From Aeromonas sp. RU39B (GTDB taxonomy: Bacteria; Pseudomonadota; Gammaproteobacteria; Enterobacterales; Aeromonadaceae), in the NCBI RefSeq assembly GCF_900156095.1, contig NZ_FTMJ01000011.1, forward strand, positions 62,001 to 126,000: a stretch of DNA of 64,000 bases, read 5' to 3'. Shown piece after piece: positions 40,383-50,319 of the stretch (within the stretch, counting starts at the first letter, position 1; the number at the start of each line of letters is the position of its first letter). The position numbers and the translations under genes are program-made. Under the pieces are notes generated by a model that was not told the DNA's origin, ran no database searches, and saw nothing but the letters and a program-made list of their open reading frames with translations.

Positions 40383-42017
40383 ATGGCAAAAGGTTTCTTT
40401 TCCTGGCTGGGTTTAGGCCGCAAGAAGGATGAGGCGCAGGCCGAACTCCCCACCGAGCAACCACAACACCAGCCAGTCTCTGCCGAACCGGAATCTGTTT
40501 CCCAACCTGCTCCCACCGCCGATACGGCTGTTGTGGTCGAGCCCGAGAGTGCGCCTGTTGAGCAGGCCGATTCCGCTGATGGCCCACTGGTCCTGGAGGA
40601 GTGCGCCTCCGAAATTGAACCGGTTATCGTCAATGCGCTGGTAGAAGATGACGCCGAAGCTGCCCGCCTGGCCGAAGAGGCGCGCGTTGCCGAAGCCGCG
40701 CGCTTGGCTGAAGAGGCTCGTATTGCCGAAGAAGCCCGTCTGGCCGAAGAGGCGCGTGTTGCCGAAGCCGCACGCCTGGCCGAAGAGGCTCGTGTTGCCG
40801 AAGAAGCCCGCCTGGCTGAAGAGGCTCGCGTTGCCGAAGCGGCTCGCCTGGCCGAAGAGGCTCGTATTGCCGAAGAAGCCCGCCTGGCTGAAGAAGCTCG
40901 CGTTGCCGAAGCGACACGCTTGGCCGAAGAGGCGCGCGTTGCCGAAGTCGCCCGCTTGGCTGAAGAAGCTCGCGTTGCCGAAGCGGCCCGTTTGGCCGAA
41001 GAGGCGCGTATTGCCGAAGAAGCCCGCGTGGTCGAAGAGGCGCGTATTGCTGAAGAAGCCGGTCTTGCCAGCGAAACTCAGGAAAAGCCCCAGCGCGAAG
41101 GCTTCTTTGCCCGCCTCAAGCGCAGTCTGGTGCGCACTCGTGAAAATATCGGCTCCGGTTTCTTTGGTTTGTTCCGTGGCAAGAAGATCGACGATGAGCT
41201 GTTTGAAGAGCTGGAAACCCAGCTGCTGAGCGCCGATCTCGGGGTTGAGACCACCTCCCGCATTATCGAAGGGCTGACCGAGCACGCCAGCCGTCGTCAG
41301 CTGAAAGATGCCGAAACCCTCTATGGTCTGCTCAAGCAGGACATGGGCGAGATGCTCCACGCGGTTGAGCAGCCGCTGGTGATCGATACCAGCAAGAAGC
41401 CGTATGTGATTCTGATGGTCGGGGTTAACGGGGTGGGCAAGACCACCACCATCGGCAAACTGGCCAAGCAGTTCCAGGCAGAAGGCAAAAGCGTGATGCT
41501 GGCTGCAGGGGATACCTTCCGGGCCGCAGCGGTTGAACAGCTGCAGGTGTGGGGCCAGCGTAACCAGATCCCGGTTATTGCCCAGCACACCGGCGCCGAC
41601 TCGGCTTCGGTTATCTTCGATGCCATCGAGGCGGCGCGAGCCCGTGGTGTGGATGTGCTGCTTGCTGACACGGCCGGCCGTCTGCAAAACAAGAATAACC
41701 TGATGGAAGAGCTGAAGAAGATCGTGCGGGTGATGAAGAAGCTCGATGACGCCGCACCTCACGAGATCATGCTTACCGTCGATGCCGGCACCGGCCAGAA
41801 TGCCCTGAGCCAGGCCAAGCTGTTCAACGATGCGGTCGGTTTGACGGGTATCACCCTGACCAAGCTGGATGGCACGGCCAAGGGCGGTGTCATCTTTGCG
41901 GTGGCCGACAAGTTTCGCATACCGATCCGCTATATCGGGGTCGGCGAAGGGATCGATGACTTGCGCCCCTTTGTGGCCAACGACTTCATCGAAGCGCTCT
42001 TTAGCCGCGACGAATAA
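40383..42017 (+). CDS. ftsY: Signal recognition particle receptor FtsY
   Basis: A 544-residue SRP receptor that docks SRP-bound ribosomes to the membrane and SecYEG. The N-terminal membrane-targeting helix ([18 protein letters not shown]) is followed by an acidic A domain, here expanded with eleven 12-residue repeats (residues 94-225). The conserved NG GTPase domain follows (about residues 240-544). GTPase motifs: [29 protein letters not shown] and [11 protein letters not shown]. First gene of ftsY-ftsE-ftsX-rpoH. Confidence 0.97.
   Translation: MAKGFFSWLGLGRKKDEAQAELPTEQPQHQPVSAEPESVSQPAPTADTAVVVEPESAPVEQADSADGPLVLEECASEIEPVIVNALVEDDAEAARLAEEARVAEAARLAEEARIAEEARLAEEARVAEAARLAEEARVAEEARLAEEARVAEAARLAEEARIAEEARLAEEARVAEATRLAEEARVAEVARLAEEARVAEAARLAEEARIAEEARVVEEARIAEEAGLASETQEKPQREGFFARLKRSLVRTRENIGSGFFGLFRGKKIDDELFEELETQLLSADLGVETTSRIIEGLTEHASRRQLKDAETLYGLLKQDMGEMLHAVEQPLVIDTSKKPYVILMVGVNGVGKTTTIGKLAKQFQAEGKSVMLAAGDTFRAAAVEQLQVWGQRNQIPVIAQHTGADSASVIFDAIEAARARGVDVLLADTAGRLQNKNNLMEELKKIVRVMKKLDDAAPHEIMLTVDAGTGQNALSQAKLFNDAVGLTGITLTKLDGTAKGGVIFAVADKFRIPIRYIGVGEGIDDLRPFVANDFIEALFSRDE
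40662..41057 (+). repeat. Eleven-copy 36-base coding repeat within ftsY
   Basis: In-frame tandem repeats encode variants of [12 protein letters not shown] (V/I, A/E and a few other substitutions). Length variation by slippage or recombination is expected. The encoded region is a charged single alpha-helix or coiled coil in the FtsY A domain. Confidence 0.95.
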
Positions 42018-42022
42018 CCAGT

Positions 42023-42043
42023 ACGGGCCCACATCGGGCCCGT
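42023..42043 (+). other. Intercistronic hairpin between ftsY and ftsE
   Basis: ACGGGCCC pairs with GGGCCCGT around ACATC. No T-tract follows, so a processing, stability or partial-attenuation role is more likely than full termination. Confidence 0.5.
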
Positions 42044-42062
42044 CCAGCTATCGGACACCAGC

Positions 42063-42731
42063 ATGATTCGTTTTGACCAGGTCAGTAAAGTTTACAGTGG
42101 GGGCCATCAGGCCCTGCAGAAAGTGAGCTTTCACCTGCGCAAGGGGGAGATGGCATTCCTCACCGGCCACTCCGGTGCCGGCAAGAGTACCCTGCTCAAG
42201 CTGATCAGCGTCATGGAGCGGCCGAGCGACGGGCGCATCTTCTTTCATGGCGATGACGTCACGCGTCTGGAACGGCGCTATATCCCCTATGTTCGGCGCC
42301 AGATCGGCATGATATTCCAGGATCACCGTCTGCTGATGGACCGTACCGTGTTTGACAACGTGGCCCTGCCTCTGGTGATTGAAGGTTATCCCCACAGCGA
42401 TGTGGTCAAACGGGTTGCCGCCGCGCTCGACAAGGTCGGCCTGCTCGGCAAAGAGCGCTATCAGCCGCGTATGCTCTCCGGCGGTGAGCAGCAGCGGGTC
42501 GGCATCGCGCGTGCCATCGTCAACAAGCCGCCCTTGTTGCTGGCGGATGAACCGACCGGCAACCTCGATCCGCAACTGTCGATGGATATCCTGCGCCTGT
42601 TTGAAGAGTTCAACCGGGTCGGGGTGTCGGTGCTGATTGCCACTCACGACATCGGACTGATCGCCCGGATGCGCTATCGCACCCTGACCCTCAAGGGTGG
42701 CCGCATGTATTCGCAAGAGCGGGAGGCTTGA
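42063..42731 (+). CDS. ftsE: Cell division ATP-binding protein FtsE
   Basis: A 222-residue ABC ATPase. Walker A is [12 protein letters not shown], the signature [14 protein letters not shown] and Walker [14 protein letters not shown]. With FtsX it forms a type VII ABC complex at the division site that activates periplasmic murein hydrolases through EnvC-type partners. Its TGA overlaps the ftsX ATG. Confidence 0.97.
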   Translation: MIRFDQVSKVYSGGHQALQKVSFHLRKGEMAFLTGHSGAGKSTLLKLISVMERPSDGRIFFHGDDVTRLERRYIPYVRRQIGMIFQDHRLLMDRTVFDNVALPLVIEGYPHSDVVKRVAAALDKVGLLGKERYQPRMLSGGEQQRVGIARAIVNKPPLLLADEPTGNLDPQLSMDILRLFEEFNRVGVSVLIATHDIGLIARMRYRTLTLKGGRMYSQEREA

Positions 42732-43684
42732 TGGGACTGGTTCGTCACAAGCAGCCGCCGCTGCGCCGCTTCGTCATGTATTGGGTCGATCACGCCCGGC
42801 AGGCTATGGCCAGCCTCGGTGAGCTGTGGCGTTATCCACTGGCCAGCATGATGACGCTGGCGGTGCTGGGGGTGAGTCTGGCGCTGCCTTCCTGCTTCCA
42901 TGTGCTGCTGAAAAACGCCGAGAAGGTGGAGAGTGGTTGGCAGGATAGCTCCCAAATAACCCTCTATCTGCGCAAAGACCTGCCGGAGGAGAGCATCGCC
43001 GCGCTGCGCAAGCGTATCGAGCTCTATCCCGAGATCGATAGCGTCGATTATGTCAGCCGTGATCAGGCGCTGAGCGAGTTTCGCGAACAATCCGGCTTTG
43101 GCGAGGCGCTCGATTATCTCGATGGCAACCCGCTGCCGGCGGTGCTGATCATTGTGCCGGATGCCCAGTGGCGCAATCCGGAGGCGGCCAGCGAACTGCT
43201 CGGCAAGCTCAACGCCGAAAACGGGGTTGAACAGGGCAAGCTCGACTTGCAGTGGCTCGGCCGTCTGCAAGGCATCATCAAGCTGCTGCGCCACACCATC
43301 ACCGGGATCGCGGTATTGCTGCTGGCGGCGGTGCTGTTGATTGTCGGCAACACCTTGCGGCTGAACATCCTCAACCAGCGCTCCGAGATTGAAGTGCTCA
43401 AGCTGGTGGGAGCGACCGATGCGTTTATCCATCGCCCGTTCCTTTACACCGGTATCTGGTTTGGGGTTATCGGCGGCATGCTCGCCTGGTGGCTGACCGA
43501 AGTGATGGTGCTGTGGAGTGAAGGGGTGGTCAGTGAACTGGCCGGCTTGTATGACAGCCAGTTCCAGCTGGTTGGACTCGGGCTGGTGGATGGGGTGAAC
43601 CTGATCCTGCTGGGGGCGCTGCTTGGCCTGATTGCCTCCTGGTTCTCGGTACACCGCCATATTCGCGATATCGAACCTTCCTGA
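42731..43684 (+). CDS. ftsX: Cell division protein FtsX
   Basis: A 317-residue inner-membrane protein with an N-terminal cytoplasmic helix, one membrane helix (MMTLAVLGVSLALPSCFHV), a periplasmic domain (about residues 70-185) and three further helices (about 190-315). The motif SEIEVLKLVGATDAFI is family-typical. Its periplasmic domain recruits amidase activators. TGATG overlap with ftsE couples their translation. Confidence 0.96.
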   Translation: MGLVRHKQPPLRRFVMYWVDHARQAMASLGELWRYPLASMMTLAVLGVSLALPSCFHVLLKNAEKVESGWQDSSQITLYLRKDLPEESIAALRKRIELYPEIDSVDYVSRDQALSEFREQSGFGEALDYLDGNPLPAVLIIVPDAQWRNPEAASELLGKLNAENGVEQGKLDLQWLGRLQGIIKLLRHTITGIAVLLLAAVLLIVGNTLRLNILNQRSEIEVLKLVGATDAFIHRPFLYTGIWFGVIGGMLAWWLTEVMVLWSEGVVSELAGLYDSQFQLVGLGLVDGVNLILLGALLGLIASWFSVHRHIRDIEPS

Positions 43685-43691
43685 TCAGCAG

Positions 43692-43720
43692 GGAACTTTT
43701 CGACCCTGCGCAGCGTCCAA
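43692..43720 (+). promoter_or_regulatory. Candidate sigma-E promoter of rpoH
   Basis: GGAACTT at 43692-43698 is the exact sigma-E -35 core. A 16-base spacer leads to GTCCAA at 43715-43720, one base from the -10 consensus GTCTAA/GTCAAA. E. coli rpoH also has a sigma-E promoter (P3). Confidence 0.6.
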
Positions 43721-43877
43721 CCTGTTGGCAAGGCGCGGGGTCGCTTAAAAGCGCCGCATCGGTCTGTTCAACAACCCATTCATCCATTATTCATGGCATG
43801 CCGCCAAAATAAGCTGTCTTGCGACCCGTGGCGGCTTTGGCTAGCATGAGCAGGCCCGCAAAACGGGTCCTTGTCGG

Positions 43878-43905
43878 TGGACACCCCGATGTCCGGTGTT
43901 ACACT
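43878..43905 (+). promoter_or_regulatory. Sigma-70 promoter of rpoH
   Basis: -35 TGGACA (five of six) at 43878-43883, a 16-base spacer and -10 TACACT at 43900-43905. The start of transcription would be near 43912, only about 22 bases before the rpoH ATG. Confidence 0.6.
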
Positions 43906-43933
43906 GGTCGGATTGAATTGAAAGAGGTATTCG

Positions 43934-44782
43934 ATGGGAACTTCATTGCAGCGCACCATGGCCTTGATTCCGCAAGGCAGTCTGGAGAGCTATATCCAGG
44001 CGGTGAACACTATTCCTGTGCTGAGCGCAGAGGAAGAGCGTGCTCTGGCTGAGCGTCTGCAGCAGGATGGCGATCTTGAGGCTGCTCGTCAGCTGGTTAT
44101 GTCGCACCTGCGTTTTGTCGTTCACGTTGCCAAGAGCTATGCCGGTTACGGTCTGCCTCAGGCTGACCTGATTCAGGAAGGCAACATCGGTCTGATGAAA
44201 GCGGTCAAGCGCTTCGACCCGTCGGTGGGTGTCCGCTTGGTCTCCTTCGCCGTGCACTGGATCAAGGCCGAAATTCACGAATATGTCCTGCGCAACTGGC
44301 GCATGGTCAAGGTGGCAACCACCAAGGCCCAGCGCAAGCTCTTCTTCAACCTGCGCAAGGCTAAAAAGCATCTGGGCTGGTTCAGCCATGACGAGGTTCG
44401 TGCGGTAGCCGATGATCTCGGCGTCTCCCCCGAAGAGGTGGTCGAGATGGAAGCCCGTATGAGCGGTCAGGATCAGGCCTTTGATCTGCTGGATGATGAC
44501 GAAGACGGTTTCGCTCCGGTTCACTTTCTGGAAGACAAATCCTCGGATCTTGCCAGCAACATCGAGAACGACAACTGGGACGATCACGCCACCGTGCGCC
44601 TGTCGTCGGCGCTGGCCACCCTCGATGAGCGCAGTCAGCACATCATCCGTGCCCGCTGGCTGGATGAAGAGAACAAGGCGACACTGCAAGAGTTGGCTGA
44701 TGCCTATGGCGTGTCGGCCGAACGGGTCCGTCAGCTCGAGAAGAATGCGCTGAAAAAACTCAAGGATGCCATGGACGCATAA
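43934..44782 (+). CDS. rpoH: RNA polymerase sigma-32 factor RpoH
   Basis: A 282-residue heat-shock sigma factor. Region 2 includes [20 protein letters not shown] and [18 protein letters not shown]. The RpoH box [10 protein letters not shown] lies in region 3. Region 4 ends with [19 protein letters not shown]. It directs RNA polymerase to chaperone and protease genes and is normally controlled by translation, DnaK/GroEL and FtsH. The gene follows ftsX as in E. coli, with its own promoters in the 249-base gap. Confidence 0.98.
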   Translation: MGTSLQRTMALIPQGSLESYIQAVNTIPVLSAEEERALAERLQQDGDLEAARQLVMSHLRFVVHVAKSYAGYGLPQADLIQEGNIGLMKAVKRFDPSVGVRLVSFAVHWIKAEIHEYVLRNWRMVKVATTKAQRKLFFNLRKAKKHLGWFSHDEVRAVADDLGVSPEEVVEMEARMSGQDQAFDLLDDDEDGFAPVHFLEDKSSDLASNIENDNWDDHATVRLSSALATLDERSQHIIRARWLDEENKATLQELADAYGVSAERVRQLEKNALKKLKDAMDA

Positions 44783-44798
44783 GGCGTTAAGGCAAAGA

Positions 44799-44823
44799 AA
44801 CAGGGCCGGTCGGCCCTGTTTTT
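44799..44823 (+). terminator. Rho-independent terminator of rpoH
   Basis: AACAGGGCC at 44799-44807 pairs with GGCCCTGTT at 44812-44820 around GGTC, followed by T residues. It lies 17 bases beyond the rpoH stop. Confidence 0.92.
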
Positions 44824-44922
44824 GTATCTGGCGCCAACAGGTCGCACCTGCAAAATGCAGGGTTGTTTTGCCCTTGTCCTCCTGTGATAAGGTGCGCAGC
44901 AGAGCGTGAGAAGGAGAATGTC

Positions 44923-45579
44923 GTGAAACTGTTGAATCAACTTTTCGTCAACAACCGTGAATGGGCTGAGCAGATCAAGGCGGAAGATCCTGACTTCTTC
45001 ACCCAGCTTTCAGCCCAGCAGGCCCCCGAATACCTCTGGATCGGCTGCTCTGATAGCCGGGTCCCGGCCAACCAGCTGATGGGGTTGCTGCCGGGTGACG
45101 TGTTTGTGCACCGCAACGTGGCCAACCTGGTCGTCCACACCGACTTTAACTGCCTGTCTGTGCTGCAATACGCCGTGGAAGTGCTCAAGGTGAAGCACAT
45201 TATCGTCTGTGGCCACTATGGCTGCGGCGGTGTCAAAGCCGCGATGCAGAATCAGGAGCTGGGCCTGATCGACAATTGGCTACGCAACATCAAGGATGTC
45301 TACTTCAAGTATCAGAGCGAGCTGGAGGCCGTCGAAGACGAGCACGAGCGCTTTGATTACCTGTGTGAAATCAACGTGGCCGAACAGGTTTCCAATGTCT
45401 GCCACACCACCATCATTCAGAATGCCTGGCGCCGTGGTCAGGAGCTGGCCGTGCACGGCTGGATCTACGGGATCAAGGATGGCCTGCTGCAGGATCTTGA
45501 TCTCTGCATCAGCAGCCCGGATCAGATCCCGAACGTCTACCGCACCTGGATCGAACGCAAGCCGCGTACCCATCGATGA
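44923..45579 (+). CDS. can: Beta-class carbonic anhydrase
   Basis: A 218-residue zinc enzyme interconverting CO2 and bicarbonate. Zinc and catalytic residues fall at Cys42, Asp44 and Arg46 (GCSDSRVP) and at His98 and Cys101 (CGHYGCGG), the same numbering as E. coli Can. The start is a GTG at 44923 with AAGGAG 6 bases upstream. It overlaps hutC by 4 bases. That pairing with the hut repressor is not an obvious functional link. Confidence 0.94.
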   Translation: MKLLNQLFVNNREWAEQIKAEDPDFFTQLSAQQAPEYLWIGCSDSRVPANQLMGLLPGDVFVHRNVANLVVHTDFNCLSVLQYAVEVLKVKHIIVCGHYGCGGVKAAMQNQELGLIDNWLRNIKDVYFKYQSELEAVEDEHERFDYLCEINVAEQVSNVCHTTIIQNAWRRGQELAVHGWIYGIKDGLLQDLDLCISSPDQIPNVYRTWIERKPRTHR

Positions 45580-46280
45580 GCGCCCCCCGCTACCAGCAGA
45601 TCAAGCAGCATGTCCTTGATGCCATTGGTCAGGGACAGTGGCGCGCCGGCGATCGCCTGCCCACCGAGGCCGTGCTGTGTGAGCAGTTTGCGGTCAGCCG
45701 GATGACCGTTAACAAGGCGCTGCGTGAGCTCACCGCCGAGGGCTGGCTGGTGCGTAGCGCCGGGGCCGGTACCTTTGTGGCGGATCGGCGCACCGAGTCG
45801 CCGCTGTTGGCCATTCGCAATATTGCTGACGAGATTGCCGAGCGTGGCAGCCGTTATGGGGCCCGGGTGATCCGCTTGCAGCGTCTGCCTGCTGATGAGC
45901 AGGTCGCGGTTCAGCTTGGGCTGCGGGTGGGGGCGCCCATCTTTCACAGCCTGATCGTGCATCAGGCCGATGAAGAGCCGCTGCAGCTGGAGGAGCGCTT
46001 TGTCGATGCCGAGCGCCTGCCGGAGTATGGCGAGCAGGATTTTAGTCAGGAGACGCCGCACACCTATTTGATGCGCGAGTGCCCCCTGTCGGAGATGGAG
46101 CATGTGGTGGAAGCTGTGTTGCCAAGCGCCAGCGAAGCGGCGCTGCTGCAGGTGCGTGGTGATACGCCGTGTCTGCTGCTGCACCGACGCACCTGGTCAG
46201 AGGGGCGGCTGGTCTCCTATGCCCGGTTGTTGTCGCCCGGCGGGCGTTACAAACTGCGCTCTCAGACCCGCATTGCCTAA
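45576..46280 (+). CDS. hutC: Histidine utilisation repressor HutC
   Basis: A 234-residue GntR/HutC-family regulator. The N-terminal winged helix (RYQQIKQHVLDAIGQGQW; CEQFAVSRMTVNKALREL) is followed by a UTRA ligand-binding domain from about residue 90. The family represses hut genes and is released by urocanate. It lies directly upstream of hutI and is transcribed in the same direction. TGTATATACA palindromes right after its stop and before hutI are the probable operators. ATGA overlap with can. Confidence 0.94.
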   Translation: MSAPRYQQIKQHVLDAIGQGQWRAGDRLPTEAVLCEQFAVSRMTVNKALRELTAEGWLVRSAGAGTFVADRRTESPLLAIRNIADEIAERGSRYGARVIRLQRLPADEQVAVQLGLRVGAPIFHSLIVHQADEEPLQLEERFVDAERLPEYGEQDFSQETPHTYLMRECPLSEMEHVVEAVLPSASEAALLQVRGDTPCLLLHRRTWSEGRLVSYARLLSPGGRYKLRSQTRIA

Positions 46281-46281
46281 T

Positions 46282-46291
46282 TGTATATACA
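46282..46291. promoter_or_regulatory. HutC operator-like palindrome 1
   Basis: TGTATATACA, a perfect palindrome two bases after the hutC stop. It matches the TGTATA-TACA core of known hut operators. Confidence 0.6.
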
Positions 46292-46301
46292 TTTAAAATT
46301 C

Positions 46302-46328
46302 AGGCCTGTCATATGACAGGCCTTTTTT
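46302..46328 (+). terminator. Rho-independent terminator after hutC
   Basis: AGGCCTGTCAT and ATGACAGGCCT form a perfect 22-base palindrome followed by six T residues. It ends the can-hutC transcript before the hutI promoter region. Confidence 0.85.
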
Positions 46329-46407
46329 ATCGCAAAATAGTTGTATTACATCACTCAAATAGCCAAAAGGAGAGTGGTCAGGTAAATCGGTATACGGTAT
46401 ATATTAA

Positions 46408-46417
46408 TGTATATACA
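46408..46417. promoter_or_regulatory. HutC operator-like palindrome 2
   Basis: A second TGTATATACA, 14 bases upstream of the hutI ATG, with related half-sites (GTATAC, GTATAT) just before it. A repressor bound here would block hutI transcription or ribosome access. Confidence 0.7.
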
Positions 46418-46430
46418 TTTGGGGTTTGCC

Positions 46431-47663
46431 ATGAACAAGGAACTGTTGGCCTGCGATCAGGTCTGGCTCAATGTACAACCGGCCACCGCCCAGTGCGGCT
46501 ATGGTCTGCTGCCTCTGCATGCGCTTGGCGTCAAAGGTGGGCGGATCCACGCCCTGATCCCGATGGCGCAGCTCACCGGCCCCTTCCCGTCCGATTGGCG
46601 CGATATGGGCGGGCGACTCACCACGCCGGGGCTGGTCGATTGCCACACCCATCTTATCTATGCCGGAAGCCGCGCCACCGAGTTTGAGCAGCGGCTGCAC
46701 GGTGTTCCCTATAGCGAGATCGCCCGTCAGGGCGGCGGTATCCTCAGCACCGTCAAGGCGACCCGTGAGGCTAGCGAGGATGAGCTGTTTGCGCTCGCCC
46801 TGCCGCGTTTGCGCGCCTTGCTGCGCGAAGGGGTGACCACGGTCGAGATCAAATCTGGCTACGGCCTGACCTGTGCCAGCGAGCTCAAGATGCTGCGGGT
46901 AGCGCGCCGTCTCGGCAAGGCTCTGCCGGTGCGGGTGCGCACCACGCTGCTGGCCGCCCATGCGGTGCCGCCCGAATATACCGGCGATGCCGATGGCTGG
47001 GTCGAGGTGATCTGCCGCGACCTGATCCCGCAGGTTGCTGCCGAGCAGTTGGCCGATGCGGTGGATGTCTTTTGCGAAGGGATTGCCTTCAATCTGGCCC
47101 AGTGCGAGCGGATCTTTGCCGCCGCCCGTGCGCACGGTCTGCCGGTCAAAGGCCACATGGAGCAACTCTCCAGCCTCGGTGGCAGCGAGCTGGCCGCTCG
47201 TTATCAGGCGCTTTCGGTCGATCACCTCGAGCATCTGGATGCTGCCGGTATTGCTGCGTTGGCACAGGCCGGCACCGTCGCCGTGCTGCTGCCGGGGGCC
47301 TTCTATTTTCTACGCGAAACGGTATTGCCGCCGGTGCAGGCCTTGCGCGATGCCGGTGTAGCCATCGCCGTGGCCTCCGACATTAACCCCGGTACCTCGC
47401 CGCTGGTATCACTGCGTCTGGCCATGAACATGGCGTGCACTCTGTTTCGCCTCACCCCGCAAGAGGCATTCCTCGGCGTGACCCGCCATGGGGCGCAGGC
47501 GCTTGGGCTGGGCGAGACGTGCGGTCAGCTGGCTGTCGGCATGGTGGCCGATTTTCTGATCTGGGAGTGCCACCATCCGGCCGAGCTGGCCTATCAGGTG
47601 GGCGTCGATCAGCTGGTGGCGCGGGTGGTGGATGGGCGTGACACGCTGGGAGGGCTGGCATGA
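46431..47663 (+). CDS. hutI: Imidazolonepropionase
   Basis: A 410-residue amidohydrolase that converts imidazolonepropionate to formiminoglutamate, step three of histidine breakdown. Metal-binding motif [15 protein letters not shown], then KSGYGL and [10 protein letters not shown]. The start at 46431 (MNKELLA) was preferred to an upstream in-frame start at 46407, which would lie inside the operator. Its TGA overlaps the hutG ATG. Confidence 0.96.
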   Translation: MNKELLACDQVWLNVQPATAQCGYGLLPLHALGVKGGRIHALIPMAQLTGPFPSDWRDMGGRLTTPGLVDCHTHLIYAGSRATEFEQRLHGVPYSEIARQGGGILSTVKATREASEDELFALALPRLRALLREGVTTVEIKSGYGLTCASELKMLRVARRLGKALPVRVRTTLLAAHAVPPEYTGDADGWVEVICRDLIPQVAAEQLADAVDVFCEGIAFNLAQCERIFAAARAHGLPVKGHMEQLSSLGGSELAARYQALSVDHLEHLDAAGIAALAQAGTVAVLLPGAFYFLRETVLPPVQALRDAGVAIAVASDINPGTSPLVSLRLAMNMACTLFRLTPQEAFLGVTRHGAQALGLGETCGQLAVGMVADFLIWECHHPAELAYQVGVDQLVARVVDGRDTLGGLA

Positions 47664-48583
47664 TTGATATGTCCATTTGGCAAGGCCGACGTGACCCGGA
47701 AGATGGCGAGTTGGCGCTGCGCTGGCACGACAAGGTGTTGGCATGGCAACCGGGGAGTGAGCCCGGTGTGGTGCTGCTCGGCTTTGCCTGCGATGAAGGG
47801 GTACGCCGTAACAAGGGGCGGGTGGGCGCCGCTGCGGCGCCGGTTGCCATTCGCAAACTGCTGGCCAACAGCGCCTGGCATCTGAGCCGCGCTGTGTTCG
47901 ATGGCGGTGATGTGCTGTGCGACGACGGCGATCTGGATGCCGCGCATGATCGCTTGGCCAACCATGTCGCCACAGCGCTGGATGAGGGGCACTTTGCACT
48001 GATCCTAGGCGGTGGTCACGAAGTGGCGTTTGGCAGTTGGAGCGGCCTGAATCGTCATCTTGCTGGTCAGGGACGGGTAGGCATCATCAATCTTGATGCC
48101 CACTTCGATCTGCGCCGCAAGCAGGAGCTGGCAAGCTCCGGCACCCCCTTCTTTCAGATTGCCGAACAGTGCGCCGCACAAGGCAGTGACTTTCGCTATG
48201 CCTGCCTTGGCGTCGCCGAAACCGGTAATACCGCAGCCCTGTTTGCCCGCGCTCGTGAGCTCGGTGTCTGGCATGTGCTGGACGAGGCGATGACCGCGGC
48301 CGACCTGCCGGCCCTGCGCAGCGGGCTGGATCGCTTTATCGCTCAGTGCGACCACCTCTATCTCACTATCGATCTCGATGTGTTGCCTGCTGCCGTGATG
48401 CCGGGCGTCAGTGCGCCGGCGGCGCGTGGCGTGGATCTGTGCGTCATTGAGGCGCTGATTGCCCATATCCGCGCCAGCGGCAAGCTGCGGCTGGCCGATC
48501 TGGCCGAATACAACCCGACATTTGATATCGACCAGCATGGTGCCCGTGTGGCTGCCCGGCTGGTGCACCTGTTAACCCGGTGA
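47660..48583 (+). CDS. hutG: Formimidoylglutamase
   Basis: A 307-residue ureohydrolase-family manganese enzyme hydrolysing N-formimino-glutamate to glutamate and formamide. Metal motifs: [20 protein letters not shown] and [14 protein letters not shown]. The presence of this enzyme indicates the one-step HutG route, not the HutF/formylglutamate route. ATGA overlap with hutI. Confidence 0.95.
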   Translation: MIDMSIWQGRRDPEDGELALRWHDKVLAWQPGSEPGVVLLGFACDEGVRRNKGRVGAAAAPVAIRKLLANSAWHLSRAVFDGGDVLCDDGDLDAAHDRLANHVATALDEGHFALILGGGHEVAFGSWSGLNRHLAGQGRVGIINLDAHFDLRRKQELASSGTPFFQIAEQCAAQGSDFRYACLGVAETGNTAALFARARELGVWHVLDEAMTAADLPALRSGLDRFIAQCDHLYLTIDLDVLPAAVMPGVSAPAARGVDLCVIEALIAHIRASGKLRLADLAEYNPTFDIDQHGARVAARLVHLLTR

Positions 48584-48617
48584 TCTGTCACCATCGTTGA
48601 AGTAACAAGGAGTGTGT

Positions 48618-50318
48618 ATGTCCAAGCAACACCAGGATCCGCGTCATGATCCGAGCCGTGTCATCCGTGCGCCGCGCGGTACCGGCCTGACGGCGCGAAG
48701 CTGGCTGACCGAAGCGCCGCTGCGGATGCTGATGAACAACCTCGACCCGGAAGTGGCCGAGCACCCGGAATCGCTGGTGGTGTATGGCGGCATCGGCCGC
48801 GCTGCCCGCAACTGGGCCTGCTTTGACAAGATTGTCGAGGTGCTGACCCGCCTCGGCGACGACGAAACCCTGCTGGTGCAATCGGGCAAGCCGGTCGGTG
48901 TGTTCCCGACCCACAAGGATGCCCCGCGGGTGCTGATCGCCAACTCCAACCTGGTGCCGCACTGGGCCAACTGGGAGCACTTTAACGAGCTGGATCGCAA
49001 AGGGTTGATGATGTACGGCCAGATGACGGCCGGCTCCTGGATCTATATCGGTACCCAAGGGATCGTGCAGGGCACCTATGAAACCTTCTTTGCGGTGGCC
49101 AATCAGCACTTTGGCGGCGAGCCGAAGGGACGCTGGATCCTGACTGGTGGTCTGGGTGGTATGGGCGGCGCCCAGCCACTGGCAGCCACCATGGCCGGTT
49201 TCTCGATGATTGCCGTAGAGTGCGACGAGAGCCGCATCGATTTCCGCCTCAAGACCCGCTATCTCGACAAGAAGGCTCACAGCCTGGACGAAGCGCTGGC
49301 GCTGGTGGACGAGGCCAAGGCCAGCGGCACGGCGGTGTCTATCGGCCTGCTGGGTAATGCGGCCGATGTGTTTGCCGAGCTGGTGGCGCGTGGCATTACG
49401 CCGAATGTGGTGACCGACCAAACCTCGGCGCATGACCCGGTGCATGGCTATCTGCCGCAGGGATGGACCCTCGAAAAGTGGCGCGATCTGCAACAAAGCG
49501 CGCCGGCCGAGGTGAGCGTGGCTGCCCGTCACTCCATGGCCAAACAGGTGCAGGCGATGCTGACGCTGCAAGCGCGCGGCGCAGCCACCCTGGACTACGG
49601 CAATAACATCCGCCAGATGGCCTTCGAGGAAGGGATCGCTAACGCCTTCGATTTCCCCGGTTTCGTTCCCGCCTATATTCGCCCGCTGTTCTGCGAGGGG
49701 ATCGGCCCGTTCCGCTGGGTGGCCCTCTCCGGTGACCCGGAAGATATCTACAAGACCGACCAGAAGGTCAAAGAGCTGATCCCGGATGATCCGCATCTGC
49801 ACAACTGGCTCGATATGGCCCGTGAGCGCATCGCCTTCCAGGGATTGCCGGCGCGGATCTGCTGGGTCGGGGTCAAGGATCGGGTCCGGCTGGGGCTGGC
49901 CTTTAACGAGATGGTGAAAAACGGTGAGCTCAAGGCGCCGATCGTGATTGGTCGCGATCATCTGGATTCCGGTTCGGTTGCCAGTCCCAACCGCGAGACC
50001 GAGTCGATGCAAGATGGCTCTGATGCTGTCTCCGACTGGCCGCTGCTCAATGCCCTGCTCAACACCGCAGGTGGCGCCACCTGGGTGTCGCTGCACCACG
50101 GTGGTGGCGTGGGAATGGGCTTCTCCCAGCACTCCGGTGTGGTGATTGTGTGTGACGGCAGCGACGATGCGGCGCACCGCGTCGGCCGGGTGCTGCGCAA
50201 CGACCCCGCCACCGGGGTGATGCGTCACGCCGATGCTGGCTACGACATTGCTGTTGAATGTGCCGAGCGGGAAGGTCTGGACCTGCCGATGCTGGCTGCT
50301 GCGAAGAAGGGGAAGTGA
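48618..50318 (+). CDS. hutU: Urocanate hydratase
   Basis: A 566-residue NAD+-dependent enzyme that hydrates urocanate to imidazolonepropionate. Conserved segments include [20 protein letters not shown] (residues about 175-194), [18 protein letters not shown] and [16 protein letters not shown]. The ATG at 48618 has AAGGAG upstream. Third gene of hutIGUH. Confidence 0.97.
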   Translation: MSKQHQDPRHDPSRVIRAPRGTGLTARSWLTEAPLRMLMNNLDPEVAEHPESLVVYGGIGRAARNWACFDKIVEVLTRLGDDETLLVQSGKPVGVFPTHKDAPRVLIANSNLVPHWANWEHFNELDRKGLMMYGQMTAGSWIYIGTQGIVQGTYETFFAVANQHFGGEPKGRWILTGGLGGMGGAQPLAATMAGFSMIAVECDESRIDFRLKTRYLDKKAHSLDEALALVDEAKASGTAVSIGLLGNAADVFAELVARGITPNVVTDQTSAHDPVHGYLPQGWTLEKWRDLQQSAPAEVSVAARHSMAKQVQAMLTLQARGAATLDYGNNIRQMAFEEGIANAFDFPGFVPAYIRPLFCEGIGPFRWVALSGDPEDIYKTDQKVKELIPDDPHLHNWLDMARERIAFQGLPARICWVGVKDRVRLGLAFNEMVKNGELKAPIVIGRDHLDSGSVASPNRETESMQDGSDAVSDWPLLNALLNTAGGATWVSLHHGGGVGMGFSQHSGVVIVCDGSDDAAHRVGRVLRNDPATGVMRHADAGYDIAVECAEREGLDLPMLAAAKKGK

Positions 50319-50319
50319 G

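Noticed and set aside
40662-41057. Tandem array considered as CRISPR
   Set aside because: Repeats are contiguous and in frame, without unique spacers, and encode part of FtsY. No cas genes are present.
40413-42032. Repeat-containing minus-strand frame of 539 codons with FG-type repeats
   Set aside because: Antisense reading of the ftsY repeats produces an apparent Phe-Gly repeat protein. The sense strand is clearly FtsY.
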